64,000 nucleotides of DNA from a bacterium SCSIO 12827 (GCA_024397995.1 CP073746.1:1364001-1428000); one strand, 5' to 3'; positions 1 through 8,755 are shown, counted from the stretch's first letter. Numbers and translations are program-made. Notes: generated from the sequence alone by a model not told the origin.

Positions 1-829
1 TTCGTGTCGGGACCATGTGGAATCCGCCGGGCGCAATATAGACCTGTCCGTTCTTGATCGGATCACCGTCTTTGCCTTCGGCGCAGGGCCATCCCGTGCG
101 CCGGGTGATGTGTTCGGCGAGCGCGGTCGTGAACCCGGGGGGCATGTGTTGGGTCACGAAGATCGGCTGGGTAACGTTACGGGGCAGGTCCTTAAACAGG
201 GCAAAAAGGGCCTGCGGGCCGCCGGTCGAGCTGGCGATGGCGATGGCTTTCGGGACATGGGGACGACGTTGGCGAACCTCCCCGGAGGGTTGGTGTTCGA
301 AGCGATGGGCGGCCGGCGGCGGGGCGATCACGCGGGTGCCCTTGTCGCGGCGTGCCCGGCCCAGGCCCAGGGACAACTCGGCGATCTGGCGGGTGAATTC
401 GGGCTCGGCAATATGCGGCGTGTGGCGGGACGGTGCCTGGATGAATTCGGCGGCGCCGGCGACCAGGCCGGCCATGGCGTTCTTCACGTTGGCGAAGGTC
501 AGGGTCGCGACCAGCACGACCTGGGCGTCGGGGTCGACCTTCAGCAGACGCGACAAATCGGTCGCCAACTTGACCTTGGCGTCGCCGATGTCGATGAAGA
601 TCACGTCGATGGCCTGGCGGCGCAGATGGCTCACGGCATCGATGCCGTCCGTCGCCTCGGCGGCAACATCGACTCCGTCCAGGTCGCGCAGCACCGTCTT
701 GACGGGCTCCGCGACAACGTCCGATGTGCCGACGACCATGGCCTGGATCGCACCGGAAGGGGTGCCTGAAGTGCTGGTGATGCTGTCCGCCATTGCGGCT
801 ATGCTCGTTTCCTCGTTTTGTCCGACCAT
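1..829 (-). CDS. cheB: Chemotaxis protein-glutamate methylesterase CheB, C-terminus cut by window edge
   Basis: Reading the minus strand from an ATG at 829 gives 276 uninterrupted residues running off the window start. Residues about 30-140 are a receiver-like domain with the presumed phospho-acceptor D80 (motif VIFID). A linker follows, and then the CheB esterase domain starts near 194. The esterase shows the catalytic serine motif ASSTGGP (S201) and the catalytic-site histidine H228 (VTQHMPPGF); the third residue, an Asp, lies outside the window. CheB removes methyl groups from chemoreceptor glutamates in the cytoplasm. The receiver looks degenerate: the N-terminal acidic pair is replaced by GTS (VVGTSD), and the usual Lys before Pro is Ala (FIQAPS). 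No other che gene is visible here, although two chemoreceptor genes lie at 35.6 and 43.9 kb. The esterase identity is secure; phosphorylation control is doubtful. Confidence 0.93.
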   Translation of the reverse strand, partial: MVGQNEETSIAAMADSITSTSGTPSGAIQAMVVGTSDVVAEPVKTVLRDLDGVDVAAEATDGIDAVSHLRRQAIDVIFIDIGDAKVKLATDLSRLLKVDPDAQVVLVATLTFANVKNAMAGLVAGAAEFIQAPSRHTPHIAEPEFTRQIAELSLGLGRARRDKGTRVIAPPPAAHRFEHQPSGEVRQRRPHVPKAIAIASSTGGPQALFALFKDLPRNVTQPIFVTQHMPPGFTTALAEHITRRTGWPCAEGKDGDPIKNGQVYIAPGGFHMVPTR

Positions 830-910
830 AGTCGCTGGACTTGGGCGAGACAATGGCGTGCGGCGGCCAAACGGTGCCTCCCCTGCGGGTGGTGATTGAC
901 CGGAGCCGGG

Positions 911-980
911 CAACGGGCGTATACCCGCCATGGGCCAGGTCCCCCCAACGGGATCGGACCCTTCTGGAAGCGAAGGGAGT
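911..980 (+). promoter_or_regulatory. Structured 5' leader of serC, candidate serC-motif RNA
   Basis: Just before serC lie small hairpins: CGGG/CCCG at 914-917 and 924-927, a CCCC-AAC-GGG segment at about 942-952, and CCCTTC (959-964) pairing with GAAGGG (972-977). The last stem holds the ribosome binding site AGGGAG (975-979 region), so folding would hide it. A short leader with tandem hairpins, the last covering the Shine-Dalgarno, is the described shape of the alphaproteobacterial serC RNA motif. I compared shape only, from memory, not with a covariance model. Confidence 0.42.
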
Positions 981-988
981 AAAATTCG

Positions 989-2170
989 ATGCCAGTTCCT
1001 CAGAAGCCGAGCACCCGCCCGGCCAATCCGTGCTTTTCGTCCGGCCCCTGCGCCAAGCGCCCCGGATGGACCGTAGATGTCCTTAAAGATGCCTTTCTCG
1101 GCCGTTCTCACCGCCATGCCACGGGCAAGGCGAAGCTGAACGAGGTCATCACCCGTTCCCGCAAGATTCTGGGCATTCCCGACGACTATTACGTCGGCAT
1201 TCTGCCCGGTTCCGACACCGGCGCCTTCGAGGCCGCCATGTGGAACCTGCTGGGCGAACGCGGCGTCGATATCCTGTCCTGGGAAAACTTCGGTAATGAA
1301 TGGACCAAGGACGGCGTTCAGGAACTGAAACTGGACAACCTGCGCACCTTCACCGCCCCCTTTGGCGAACTGCCGGATTTGTCCCAGATCGATTTCAACA
1401 ACGACGTGGTGTTCACCTGGAACGGCACCTCGTCGGGCGTCATGGTACCCGACCGTGGGGCCTGGATTCCCGCCGACCGTGGCGGCCTGACCCTGGTTGA
1501 CGCGACGTCCTGCATCTTCGGCGTCGATCTGCCCTGGGACAAGCTGGATGCCGTGTCCTGGTCCTGGCAGAAGGTCATGGGCGGCGAGGCCGCGCACGGC
1601 ATGATCGCGCTGAGCCCGCGCGCGGTGGAACGGCTCAACACCTTCCATCCGGATCGGCCCATCCCCAAGGTCTTCCGCATGAAGAAGAACGGCAAGATCA
1701 ATCCCGAGCCGTTCGAAGGGGCGACCCTCAACACGCCGTCGCTGCTCTGTGTCGAGGACGCGCTCGACGGTCTGCGCTGGGCCGAGGACATCGGCGGCCT
1801 GCCGGTTCTGCTGGGCCGCGTGCAGTCGAACTTCGAAGCCCTCAGCCGTTGGGTCGAGCGTACGCCCTGGATCGACTTCCTGGCTACCGACCCCAAGGTG
1901 CGGTCCTGCACTTCGGTGACGCTGAAGATCGTCGACCCGGCCTTCAACGGCCTGAGCGAGGACGACCTGCGCAAGACGCTGCGCCGCATTCCCAAGATGT
2001 GCGAGGCCGAGAGGGCGGGGTACGACTTCTCCGAACACCGCGCCGCCCCGCCGGGCTTCCGCATCTGGTGCGGCGCCACGGTGGAGACCTCGGACCTGGA
2101 GGCCCTGTTTCCCTGGATCGAGTGGTCGTTCCACCAGATCCGCGCCGAGCTTGCCGGTGAAGCCGCCTAA
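989..2170 (+). CDS. serC: Phosphoserine aminotransferase
   Basis: This 393-residue PLP-dependent aminotransferase converts 3-phosphohydroxypyruvate plus glutamate to phosphoserine, the second step of serine synthesis. It begins with the family's N-terminal region (PNPCFSSGPCAKRPGW) and carries GRSHRHATGKAKL and WNGTSSGVM. The PLP lysine is in SWSWQKVMGGE, near residue 197. Length and motifs match the long form of alphaproteobacteria. The ATG at 989 is preceded by AGGGAG at good spacing. serA follows after 14 bases on the same strand, so the two are almost certainly one operon. Supply of serine and glycine may matter for the betaine methyltransferases at 16-17.8 kb, but that link is inference. 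Confidence 0.95.
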   Translation: MPVPQKPSTRPANPCFSSGPCAKRPGWTVDVLKDAFLGRSHRHATGKAKLNEVITRSRKILGIPDDYYVGILPGSDTGAFEAAMWNLLGERGVDILSWENFGNEWTKDGVQELKLDNLRTFTAPFGELPDLSQIDFNNDVVFTWNGTSSGVMVPDRGAWIPADRGGLTLVDATSCIFGVDLPWDKLDAVSWSWQKVMGGEAAHGMIALSPRAVERLNTFHPDRPIPKVFRMKKNGKINPEPFEGATLNTPSLLCVEDALDGLRWAEDIGGLPVLLGRVQSNFEALSRWVERTPWIDFLATDPKVRSCTSVTLKIVDPAFNGLSEDDLRKTLRRIPKMCEAERAGYDFSEHRAAPPGFRIWCGATVETSDLEALFPWIEWSFHQIRAELAGEAA

Positions 2171-2184
2171 GGGCGGAAACCGTC

Positions 2185-3759
2185 ATGCCAAGAGTGCTGA
2201 TTTCCGACAAGATGTCGGGCCTTGCGGCGGAGGTCTTCCAACGCCGCGGGATCGAAGTGGACGTGAAAACGGGCCTTTCGCCCGAGGATCTGTCCGCCAT
2301 CATCGGGGACTATGACGGCCTGGCCGTGCGCTCGTCGACCAAGGTGCGTGGTCCGATCATCGAGGCCGCCAAAAACCTGAAGGTCATCGGCCGCGCCGGG
2401 ATCGGCGTCGACAATGTCGATCTGAACGCGGCTACGGCCAAGGGCATCGTGGTGATGAATACGCCGTTCGGCAATTCCATCACCACGGCGGAACACGCCA
2501 TTGCCATGCTGATGGCCCTGGCCCGCGACATCCCCGCGGCCAACGCCTCGACCCATGCCGGAAAGTGGGAAAAATCCCGCTTCATGGGGGTCGAGATCAC
2601 GGGCAAGGTGCTGGGCATCATCGGCTGCGGCAACATCGGTTCGGTCGTCGCCGACCGGGCCCAGGGGTTGAAAATGCGGGTTATCGCGTTCGATCCCTAC
2701 CTGGGCGAAGACCGGGCGACGGAACTGGGGGTCGAGAAAGTGACCCTCGACGAGCTTCTGGCCCGCGCCGATTTCATCAGCCTGCACACGCCGTTGATCG
2801 ACGCCACGCGCCATATCATCGACGCCGATGCGCTTGGCAAGACGCGAAAGGGCGTGCGCCTGATCAACTGCGCGCGCGGCGGCCTGGTCGACGAGGCCGC
2901 CCTCAAGGCGGCGCTGGACAGCGGCCATGTGGCGGGGGCGGCGATCGACGTGTTCGAGGAAGAACCGGCGACGCAAAGCCCGCTGTTCGGCATGGACCAG
3001 GTGGTGGCCACGCCGCACCTAGGGGCGGCCACGACGGAAGCCCAGGAAAAGGTGGCCGTGCAGATCGCCGAACAGATGGCCGATTATCTTCTGGATGGGG
3101 CCGTGTCCAACGCGCTCAACATGCCGTCGGTGACGGCGGAAGAAGCGCCGCGCCTGAAACCCTACATGACCCTGGCCCAGCAGCTTGGCAGTTTCGCCGG
3201 GCAGGCGACGCGCTCGGCCATCCGCGAGGTCACGATCTCCTATGAAGGGGTATGCGGCGAACTGAACTGCAAGCCGCTGACCGCCGTGGTTCTGCAGGGG
3301 CTTCTGGGGCCCTCCATGGAAGGCATCAACATGGTCAACGCGCCGACCATCGCCAAGGACCGCGACATCATAGTGCGCGAGGTGCGGACCGACGACGCGG
3401 GGGCATTTCATTCCCGCATCGAGGTGACGGTGACGACGGAAAACCAGACCCGGTCTCTTGCCGGTACCCTGTTCCATGACAGCCCGCGTTTGGTCGAGAT
3501 CAAGGGCATCCCCATCGACGCGACCCTGGGCAGGAACATGCTTTACATCACCAACTACGACAAACCGGGCCTGATCGGGGCGTTGGGATCATTGTTGGGC
3601 GATGCCGGCATCAACATCGCGACCTTCAACCTGGGCCGCGCCCAGGCCGGCGGTGACGCCATCGCGCTGTTGGAAGTGGACGAGGCTCCGCCGCCCACGG
3701 TTCTGGCCAAAATCCAGGGGCTGGAACATGTCATGATCGCCCAGGCGATGAAGTTCTGA
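2185..3759 (+). CDS. serA: D-3-phosphoglycerate dehydrogenase
   Basis: 524 residues, the long SerA form. It oxidises 3-phosphoglycerate to 3-phosphohydroxypyruvate with NAD, the entry step to serine. The nucleotide-binding fold has GKVLGIIGCGNIG (about residues 143-155), followed by the catalytic signatures INCARGGLVDE and TPHLGAATTEAQ (the active-site His lies in TPHLG). After the catalytic core there is an intervening domain and then a C-terminal ACT domain (MLYITNYDKPGLIGALGS), where serine feedback usually acts. The gene lies 14 bases after serC and shares its transcript. Start ATG 2185 agrees with the usual N-terminus (PRVLISDKMS). Confidence 0.96.
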   Translation: MPRVLISDKMSGLAAEVFQRRGIEVDVKTGLSPEDLSAIIGDYDGLAVRSSTKVRGPIIEAAKNLKVIGRAGIGVDNVDLNAATAKGIVVMNTPFGNSITTAEHAIAMLMALARDIPAANASTHAGKWEKSRFMGVEITGKVLGIIGCGNIGSVVADRAQGLKMRVIAFDPYLGEDRATELGVEKVTLDELLARADFISLHTPLIDATRHIIDADALGKTRKGVRLINCARGGLVDEAALKAALDSGHVAGAAIDVFEEEPATQSPLFGMDQVVATPHLGAATTEAQEKVAVQIAEQMADYLLDGAVSNALNMPSVTAEEAPRLKPYMTLAQQLGSFAGQATRSAIREVTISYEGVCGELNCKPLTAVVLQGLLGPSMEGINMVNAPTIAKDRDIIVREVRTDDAGAFHSRIEVTVTTENQTRSLAGTLFHDSPRLVEIKGIPIDATLGRNMLYITNYDKPGLIGALGSLLGDAGINIATFNLGRAQAGGDAIALLEVDEAPPPTVLAKIQGLEHVMIAQAMKF

Positions 3760-3818
3760 GGCTGACGGCGCACCGGCGTTGGCGCGCCTTCGGGCGAGCT
3801 TCCACGGGCAGAATTATA

Positions 3819-3847
3819 TTGACTTGCCATACCCTCGCTGGTGTACG
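3819..3847 (+). promoter_or_regulatory. Possible promoter of the XRE-cupin regulator gene
   Basis: TTGACT at 3819-3824 is followed after 17 bases by TGTACG at 3842-3847, in an otherwise non-coding 140-base gap. The -35 is good and the -10 is poor. Position upstream of the regulator start at 3900 is the main support. Confidence 0.28.
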
Positions 3848-3899
3848 TCACCGCAACATAAAGCAGCTTTCCGAGGGGCATCGTGCGGATTGAGCGAAA

Positions 3900-4517
3900 A
3901 TGACGACGAAACGGGCAGGCCCGGATGCGGGCGGCTTTGGCGTCGCGGGGGCGGACCTTTCCGACAAGATCGCCGGTATCGGTGCGCGCATTCGGTTCAT
4001 GCGTCGCCAGCGCGAGATGTCTCTCGATCAGCTTGGCACCGTATCCGGATTGACCAAGAGCTACCTGTCCAAGGTGGAACGGGGCCTGTCCGTACCGTCC
4101 ATTTCCACGGCCATGAAGGTGGCCGACGGCTTCGGTGTCAGCATCGGTGAATTGCTGGGAGCCGAACAGGGCGACCAGACCGTACATGTCGTCCGCAAGA
4201 GCGAACGCGAGGCCTTCATGGGACCGAGCGGCGGGGCCGGCGGTTACAACTATGAACTCCTGTCCGGCGGCAAACGGTTCAAGACCATGGAACCGTTCAT
4301 CATGCGCCCCCCCTTCGAATTCGAGGGCCGCCGTCTGTTCGAACACCGGGGTGAAGAATTCATATTCGTGCTGTCGGGGGAAATCGAGATTGAGTTCCCG
4401 GCCCGGCGCTTCATCTTGAAAGCCGGGGATTCAATATATTTTGAATCCCATCTGCCCCACCGATCACGGTCCGTGGGCGCGGTGAACGCCGAAGTCTTGG
4501 TTGTCGTCACCGGCTAA
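3900..4517 (+). CDS. XRE-family transcriptional regulator with C-terminal cupin domain
   Basis: 205 residues. Residues about 24-80 form a helix-turn-helix of the XRE type (IGARIRFMRRQREMSLDQLG, then LTKSYLSKVERGLSVPSIST). Residues about 130-205 form a small cupin fold (FIFVLSGEIEIEF, LKAGDSIYFESHLPHRS), the usual ligand-sensing part of this family. Such proteins commonly control an adjacent transport or catabolic operon in response to a small molecule. The next genes on the strand are an ABC importer with a class II aldolase-fold protein, and the intervening 320 bases hold a strong palindrome (4646-4671), so it is probably their regulator. The ligand cannot be read from sequence. Confidence 0.88.
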   Translation: MTTKRAGPDAGGFGVAGADLSDKIAGIGARIRFMRRQREMSLDQLGTVSGLTKSYLSKVERGLSVPSISTAMKVADGFGVSIGELLGAEQGDQTVHVVRKSEREAFMGPSGGAGGYNYELLSGGKRFKTMEPFIMRPPFEFEGRRLFEHRGEEFIFVLSGEIEIEFPARRFILKAGDSIYFESHLPHRSRSVGAVNAEVLVVVTG

Positions 4518-4645
4518 GATCGTGATGCCCACCGGGTTTTATCGCATCCCGGCCCCTTTCCCGCACTTGAACAATGTTTGGAGCCGACCGCTATGCCGCC
4601 TTGCGGCGGCGCGTGCGCATCTGTGAACTTATCCACAGGATACGA

Positions 4646-4671
4646 TGTGTCAGTAGTGACACAGTGTGTCA
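4646..4671. promoter_or_regulatory. Operator-like palindrome: three alternating TGTGTCA half-sites
   Basis: TGTGTCA (4646-4652), a 4-base spacer, TGACACA (4657-4663), one base, then TGTGTCA (4665-4671). Adjacent pairs make two overlapping perfect inverted repeats. The array lies about 170 bases before the binding-protein start and 130 bases after the XRE-cupin gene. It is the best candidate operator for that regulator. The rest of the 4518-4838 gap holds a perfect DnaA-box-like TTATCCACA at 4629-4637 and no convincing ORF. Confidence 0.6.
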
Positions 4672-4838
4672 TTGATGCTAGACATGATTTGGGTGTGCTG
4701 TCATTGGGGGCGAAGAAGGGTACGGACGTTGATGGAACGAAACGTATCGTTGAAGGCGAATTTTGCCTGTCTCAAGGAATTTTGGGACGGCCGCGGCACC
4801 ACCTTCGCAACCCATGTTTCAACAAACAGGAGGTTGCC

Positions 4839-5891
4839 ATGTTTCTCATACCAAAACGAAAATTTCGCCGTGGTCTGATAGCGGCGGTTCTTGCTGCGTT
4901 CGCCTGGGGTTCTGCCCCGGCGGCGGCGGACAGCGCCCCCGCGTTGGTCAAGGCGGCCAAGGCCGAAGGGGAGCTAGTCCTTTACACCGCCATGCAGCGC
5001 AAGGTCATCGCGGATTCCGTCAAGCAGTTCGAAAAGAAATACGGAATCAAGGTGACCTTCGTCCGCAAGGGATCGGGCGGAACGATTCAGTTGATCGAAG
5101 CCGAACGCAAGACCGGGGCCTACAAGGCCGATGTCGTCGATCTTTGGGACCCGGCGACCTTCCGCCTGTGGAAAGAGCAGGGCTTGTTCATGGCCTATAA
5201 GCCAGCTGGTGGCGACAACATCGCCGGTTTCCTGCAGGATAAGGATTGGGAGATCGTCACCGCGTCGCCGGTGACGGAGGTCATCGTCTACAACACCCGG
5301 TTGGTGAAGGCGGAGGACGCGCCGAAAAGCTTCAAGGACCTTCTCGATCCGAAATGGTCGGGCAAACTGGCCCATTCCGATCCCAACTATTCGGGATCGA
5401 CGACCATGGGGGTCAATGTCCTAGCCAACCTGTACGGCTGGGAATTCTACGAAAAGTTGGCCGCGCAGAAGCCGCTGATCGTGCAGAGCATCGGCGCCGT
5501 GCCGCGATTGTTGTTGTCGGGCGAGGCCCATGTCGGGGTGCTGGCCGTCGACGCGGACATCAAGGAGTTCAAGGCCAAGGGCGAGCCGCTGGCCGTCGTC
5601 TACGCCAGCGAAGGAGTGCCGTTCTTCACCTGGGATGCGGGAATTCTCAAAACCGCCACACACGTCAACGCGGCGAAGTTGTGGATGGATTTCCTGATGT
5701 CGAAGGAACATCAGGCTTATCTGGCGACGCGGATGTACTATCCCAGCCGCACCGACGTCGACCCGCCCGTGGGCGCGCCGCCGCTGAAATCCCTCAAGTT
5801 CATGAACCCGGACCTCGCTTGGTTGCAAGTGAACAAGAAGGAACAGAACAACAAGTTTACCGAAACCATGCGTGAAGCGACGCGCAAATGA
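4839..5891 (+). CDS. ABC transporter periplasmic substrate-binding protein (extracellular solute-binding family 1, AfuA/FbpA-like fold)
   Basis: 350 residues from the ATG at 4839, chosen because AGGAGG (4828-4833) precedes it and a clean signal peptide follows (KRKFRR, then a hydrophobic run ending APAAA). The mature part fits the type 2 periplasmic binding proteins used with Fe3+/polyamine/phosphonate-type importers (EGELVLYTAMQRKVIADSV; VDLWDPATF; DLLDPKWSGKLA). In iron-binding FbpA proteins a Tyr-Tyr pair binds Fe3+; the matching region here reads GEAHVGVLAVDADIKEF with no tyrosines, so free ferric iron is an unlikely ligand. It overlaps the permease gene by 4 bases (ATGA). Ligand unknown; the downstream aldolase-fold gene hints at an organic acid. 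Confidence 0.85.
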   Translation: MFLIPKRKFRRGLIAAVLAAFAWGSAPAAADSAPALVKAAKAEGELVLYTAMQRKVIADSVKQFEKKYGIKVTFVRKGSGGTIQLIEAERKTGAYKADVVDLWDPATFRLWKEQGLFMAYKPAGGDNIAGFLQDKDWEIVTASPVTEVIVYNTRLVKAEDAPKSFKDLLDPKWSGKLAHSDPNYSGSTTMGVNVLANLYGWEFYEKLAAQKPLIVQSIGAVPRLLLSGEAHVGVLAVDADIKEFKAKGEPLAVVYASEGVPFFTWDAGILKTATHVNAAKLWMDFLMSKEHQAYLATRMYYPSRTDVDPPVGAPPLKSLKFMNPDLAWLQVNKKEQNNKFTETMREATRK

Positions 5892-7648
5892 CGTCGTCGG
5901 CTTCGTTGCTTCCTTCCTCCGCCGCGGGAGGCCGGGGGATCTCCTCCGGCCTCGCCGTCGCCGCGCTTCGCAAAATCCGTCACGAACGGGGTAAGGCGCT
6001 GCTTCTGGCCGGTTGTGTCGCCGTTCTGGGATACTTTCTCATCTACCCCTTCAGCCTGATGCTGGTTCGGGGGATCCAGGACCCTGTAACCGGTGCGCTG
6101 ACGCTTTCCGTCTACGAGGCCATGATCACCGATCCGGCCTTCTATGCGGCGTTCCAATCGTCCCTGATCATTTCCTTGGGCACGTTGGCCGTCTGCGTTG
6201 TCCTGGCCGTGCCCATGGCCTGGGGCGTGTCGCGGTCCGACATGCCGTATCGGGGAACGATCCGGGTCCTGACCATGCTGACCTTCGCGACGCCCAGTTT
6301 CCTTGGCGCCATCGCTTGGATCCTGTTGCTCGGCCCCGGCGGGGGTGAGTTGAACCTGTTCATCCGCTGGCTATTCGACCTGGAAAGTTCGCCCTTCAAC
6401 ATCTTCGGGACGGGTGGGATCATCTTCGTGTTTTCCCTCTACCTTTATCCCTACGTGTTCTTCGCCGTGTGTACGGCGCTGGACAACATCGATCCGGCGA
6501 TGGAGGAAGCGGCGGCCATGCTGGGCGCCAGCAAGCTGCGGACGACCTTTACCGTGACGCTACCTCTGGTGCTGCCAGCGGTCCTGGCGGGTGGTGCCCT
6601 GGTGTTTCTGGAATCGACGGTCAACTTCGGCGTGCCGGCCATCGTCGGCCTGCCGGTCCATGTCGAGACCCTGACTACGCGCATCTATTCCCTGTTCCAG
6701 TTTCCGCCCCAGTACGAAATGGCGGCGGCCACCGCCGTGCCGATCATCCTGATTGTCGGGCTCTGCGTGCTGATACAGCGGATGGCCATCGGCAACCGCA
6801 CCTACGTCACCGTCGGCGGCATCTCGGGCCGGCGCGACCGGGTTCGGCTCGGCCGCCTCGGCTGGGTGTTGAGCGGCCTGTCCTTCACGGTGATCGCGGC
6901 CAGCATCCTGCTGCCGTTCCTGGCGCTGCTGGTGACCTCGTTAAAACGCACGTTCGGCAATCCGGTCGGGTTCGACAATCTGACGCTGCAGCATTTCAAG
7001 AACGTGCTACTGGGGTCGACGGCGCAGGATGCCATCCTCAACAGTCTGATCCTGGCCGCCGGCGCGGCGACCGTCTGCATGGTGTTGGCGGTGATCGCGG
7101 CCTGGCTTGTCGAGCGCACCAAGCTGCCGGGACGGGGGCTTCTCACCTTGCTGGTCATGGCCTGTTTCAGCTTTCCGGGCGTCGCCCTGGCGGTGGCCTT
7201 GATCTACGCGTTTTCGAACGGGCCGTTGGTGCTTTACGGAACCATGTGGATCCTGCTGCTGTCCTATTCGATCCACGGCCTGCCGGTCGTCTTCAACTAC
7301 GCCCGGATCGGCCTGCGGCAGGTCAATCCGGAACTGTCCGACGCGGCGGAAATTCTCGGCGCGTCCTGGCACCGGGCGTTTCGTGACATCACCGTGCCGC
7401 TGATCAAAAGCGGCATCATTTCCGGCGGATTGATCGTCTTCGTGCTGATGATGCGTGAATTCGGCAGTTCCGTTCTGTTGTCCGGCGGCGGCACCGAAGT
7501 GGTCGCCGTCATCATCTATGAGTTCGCGGAAGAGGGCGACAACGGGCGCATGGCGGCGCTGTCGCTGATCGTGTTCGTCGTCAATTTGATCGTGGTCGCG
7601 GCCGCGCATCATTTGCGGCGGGCTTGGTCTGATCCGGACAATTCGTAA
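5888..7648 (+). CDS. ABC transporter permease, two fused inner-membrane domains
   Basis: 586 residues with about 12 membrane segments and two copies of the binding-protein-dependent permease domain. The EAA-like coupling loops are EEAAAMLGASKLRTTFTVTL (first half) and DAAEILGASWHRAFRDITVP (second half). This duplicated architecture is typical of FbpB/ThiP-type permeases. It forms the channel for the binding protein encoded immediately upstream (ATGA overlap) and the ATPase 15 bases downstream. One polypeptide can supply both halves of the pore. Confidence 0.9.
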   Translation: MTSSASLLPSSAAGGRGISSGLAVAALRKIRHERGKALLLAGCVAVLGYFLIYPFSLMLVRGIQDPVTGALTLSVYEAMITDPAFYAAFQSSLIISLGTLAVCVVLAVPMAWGVSRSDMPYRGTIRVLTMLTFATPSFLGAIAWILLLGPGGGELNLFIRWLFDLESSPFNIFGTGGIIFVFSLYLYPYVFFAVCTALDNIDPAMEEAAAMLGASKLRTTFTVTLPLVLPAVLAGGALVFLESTVNFGVPAIVGLPVHVETLTTRIYSLFQFPPQYEMAAATAVPIILIVGLCVLIQRMAIGNRTYVTVGGISGRRDRVRLGRLGWVLSGLSFTVIAASILLPFLALLVTSLKRTFGNPVGFDNLTLQHFKNVLLGSTAQDAILNSLILAAGAATVCMVLAVIAAWLVERTKLPGRGLLTLLVMACFSFPGVALAVALIYAFSNGPLVLYGTMWILLLSYSIHGLPVVFNYARIGLRQVNPELSDAAEILGASWHRAFRDITVPLIKSGIISGGLIVFVLMMREFGSSVLLSGGGTEVVAVIIYEFAEEGDNGRMAALSLIVFVVNLIVVAAAHHLRRAWSDPDNS

Positions 7649-7663
7649 CAAGGACCGATAGAC

Positions 7664-8755
7664 ATGAGCGAACGCTACAAACTGGAAATCAAGAACGTCA
7701 GCAAGACCTTCGGGGATTTCCAGGCGGTTAAATCCGTATCCCTGGACATTGCCGAGGGTGAATGCTGGGTCTTCCTGGGACCCAGCGGATGCGGCAAGAC
7801 GACGACCCTGCGCATGGTCGCAGGGTTTCTCGCACCAGACGAGGGGGAAATCCACATCGACGGACAATGCGTCGCCGCCGGGGGCCATTTCATTCCGCCC
7901 GACAAGCGGGGTATCGCCATGGTGTTCCAAAGCTACGCCGTGTGGCCCCATAAGACCGTCTACGATAACGTCGCCTACGGCCTTAACCTGCGTGGCGTGT
8001 CAAAGGACGAGGAACGCCGACGGGTCCATGACGCGCTTGCCCTGGTTCAGCTGGACGGTCTGGCAGACCGTTATCCGGGGATGCTCAGCGGCGGACAGCA
8101 GCAACGGGTGTCGCTGGCCCGAGCCATCGTCATTGAACCGAAATTGCTGTTGTTGGACGAGCCGCTCAGCAACCTGGATGCCCGTCTCCGTGAACAGATG
8201 CGATTCGACTTGAAGGAATTGCAGCGGACTCTGGGGCTGACCACCGTCTATGTCACCCATGACCAGTCCGAAGCCATGGTTCTGGCCGATCAGATCGTCG
8301 TCATGGAGAACGGGATGATCGACCAGATCGGCACACCGGCGGAAATCTACGGCCGCCCGCGGACCCGCTTCGTCGCCGATTTCGTGGGCCAGAGCAACCT
8401 GATCGCGGGTGCCGTCGTCGACGTATCCGATGGCAAGTTCACGATCGATCTGGACGGCGCCGGGCGCTTTCAGGTGCCCACGGACATCGCCGTCGACCAC
8501 CGGCCGAAACCGGGCGAGGCGGGATTCCTGTGCATCCGGCCGGAAGACATGAGCCTGGGCCGGGGCGGCGAAGCCACGGGGTTTCACGGTCAGATCAGTT
8601 CCCGCACCTATCTGGGGGCGAGCGTCGATTATCAAGTGCGGGTGGGGGCGTCGGACGATTTGCGGGTCAGTCTCCACGCATCAAACGATTTCAATACCGA
8701 GGAGGCCGTCACCGTCGCCTTCGATCCGGGAAAATGCTCCTGGCTTGTCGGATAA
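7664..8755 (+). CDS. ABC transporter ATP-binding protein (FbpC/PotA-like)
   Basis: 363 residues. The ATPase domain shows Walker A GPSGCGKTTTLR, the Q-loop FQSYAVWPH, the signature LSGGQQQRVSLARA, Walker B LLLLDEPLSNLD and the H-loop YVTHDQSEA. A C-terminal TOBE-like regulatory domain (about residues 240-363) is present, as in importers of the CUT1/Fe/polyamine group. It energises the permease encoded 15 bases upstream. It overlaps nothing and is followed by the aldolase-fold gene after 34 bases. Confidence 0.92.
   Translation: MSERYKLEIKNVSKTFGDFQAVKSVSLDIAEGECWVFLGPSGCGKTTTLRMVAGFLAPDEGEIHIDGQCVAAGGHFIPPDKRGIAMVFQSYAVWPHKTVYDNVAYGLNLRGVSKDEERRRVHDALALVQLDGLADRYPGMLSGGQQQRVSLARAIVIEPKLLLLDEPLSNLDARLREQMRFDLKELQRTLGLTTVYVTHDQSEAMVLADQIVVMENGMIDQIGTPAEIYGRPRTRFVADFVGQSNLIAGAVVDVSDGKFTIDLDGAGRFQVPTDIAVDHRPKPGEAGFLCIRPEDMSLGRGGEATGFHGQISSRTYLGASVDYQVRVGASDDLRVSLHASNDFNTEEAVTVAFDPGKCSWLVG

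Noticed and set aside
17-899. Long open frames on the plus strand over the first 900 bases
   Set aside because: They are antisense to cheB, whose minus-strand translation shows clear esterase motifs.
4578-4838. N-terminal extension of the binding protein to 4578
   Set aside because: The extension has no ribosome-binding site and covers the operator-like array; ATG 4839 has AGGAGG and starts the signal peptide.
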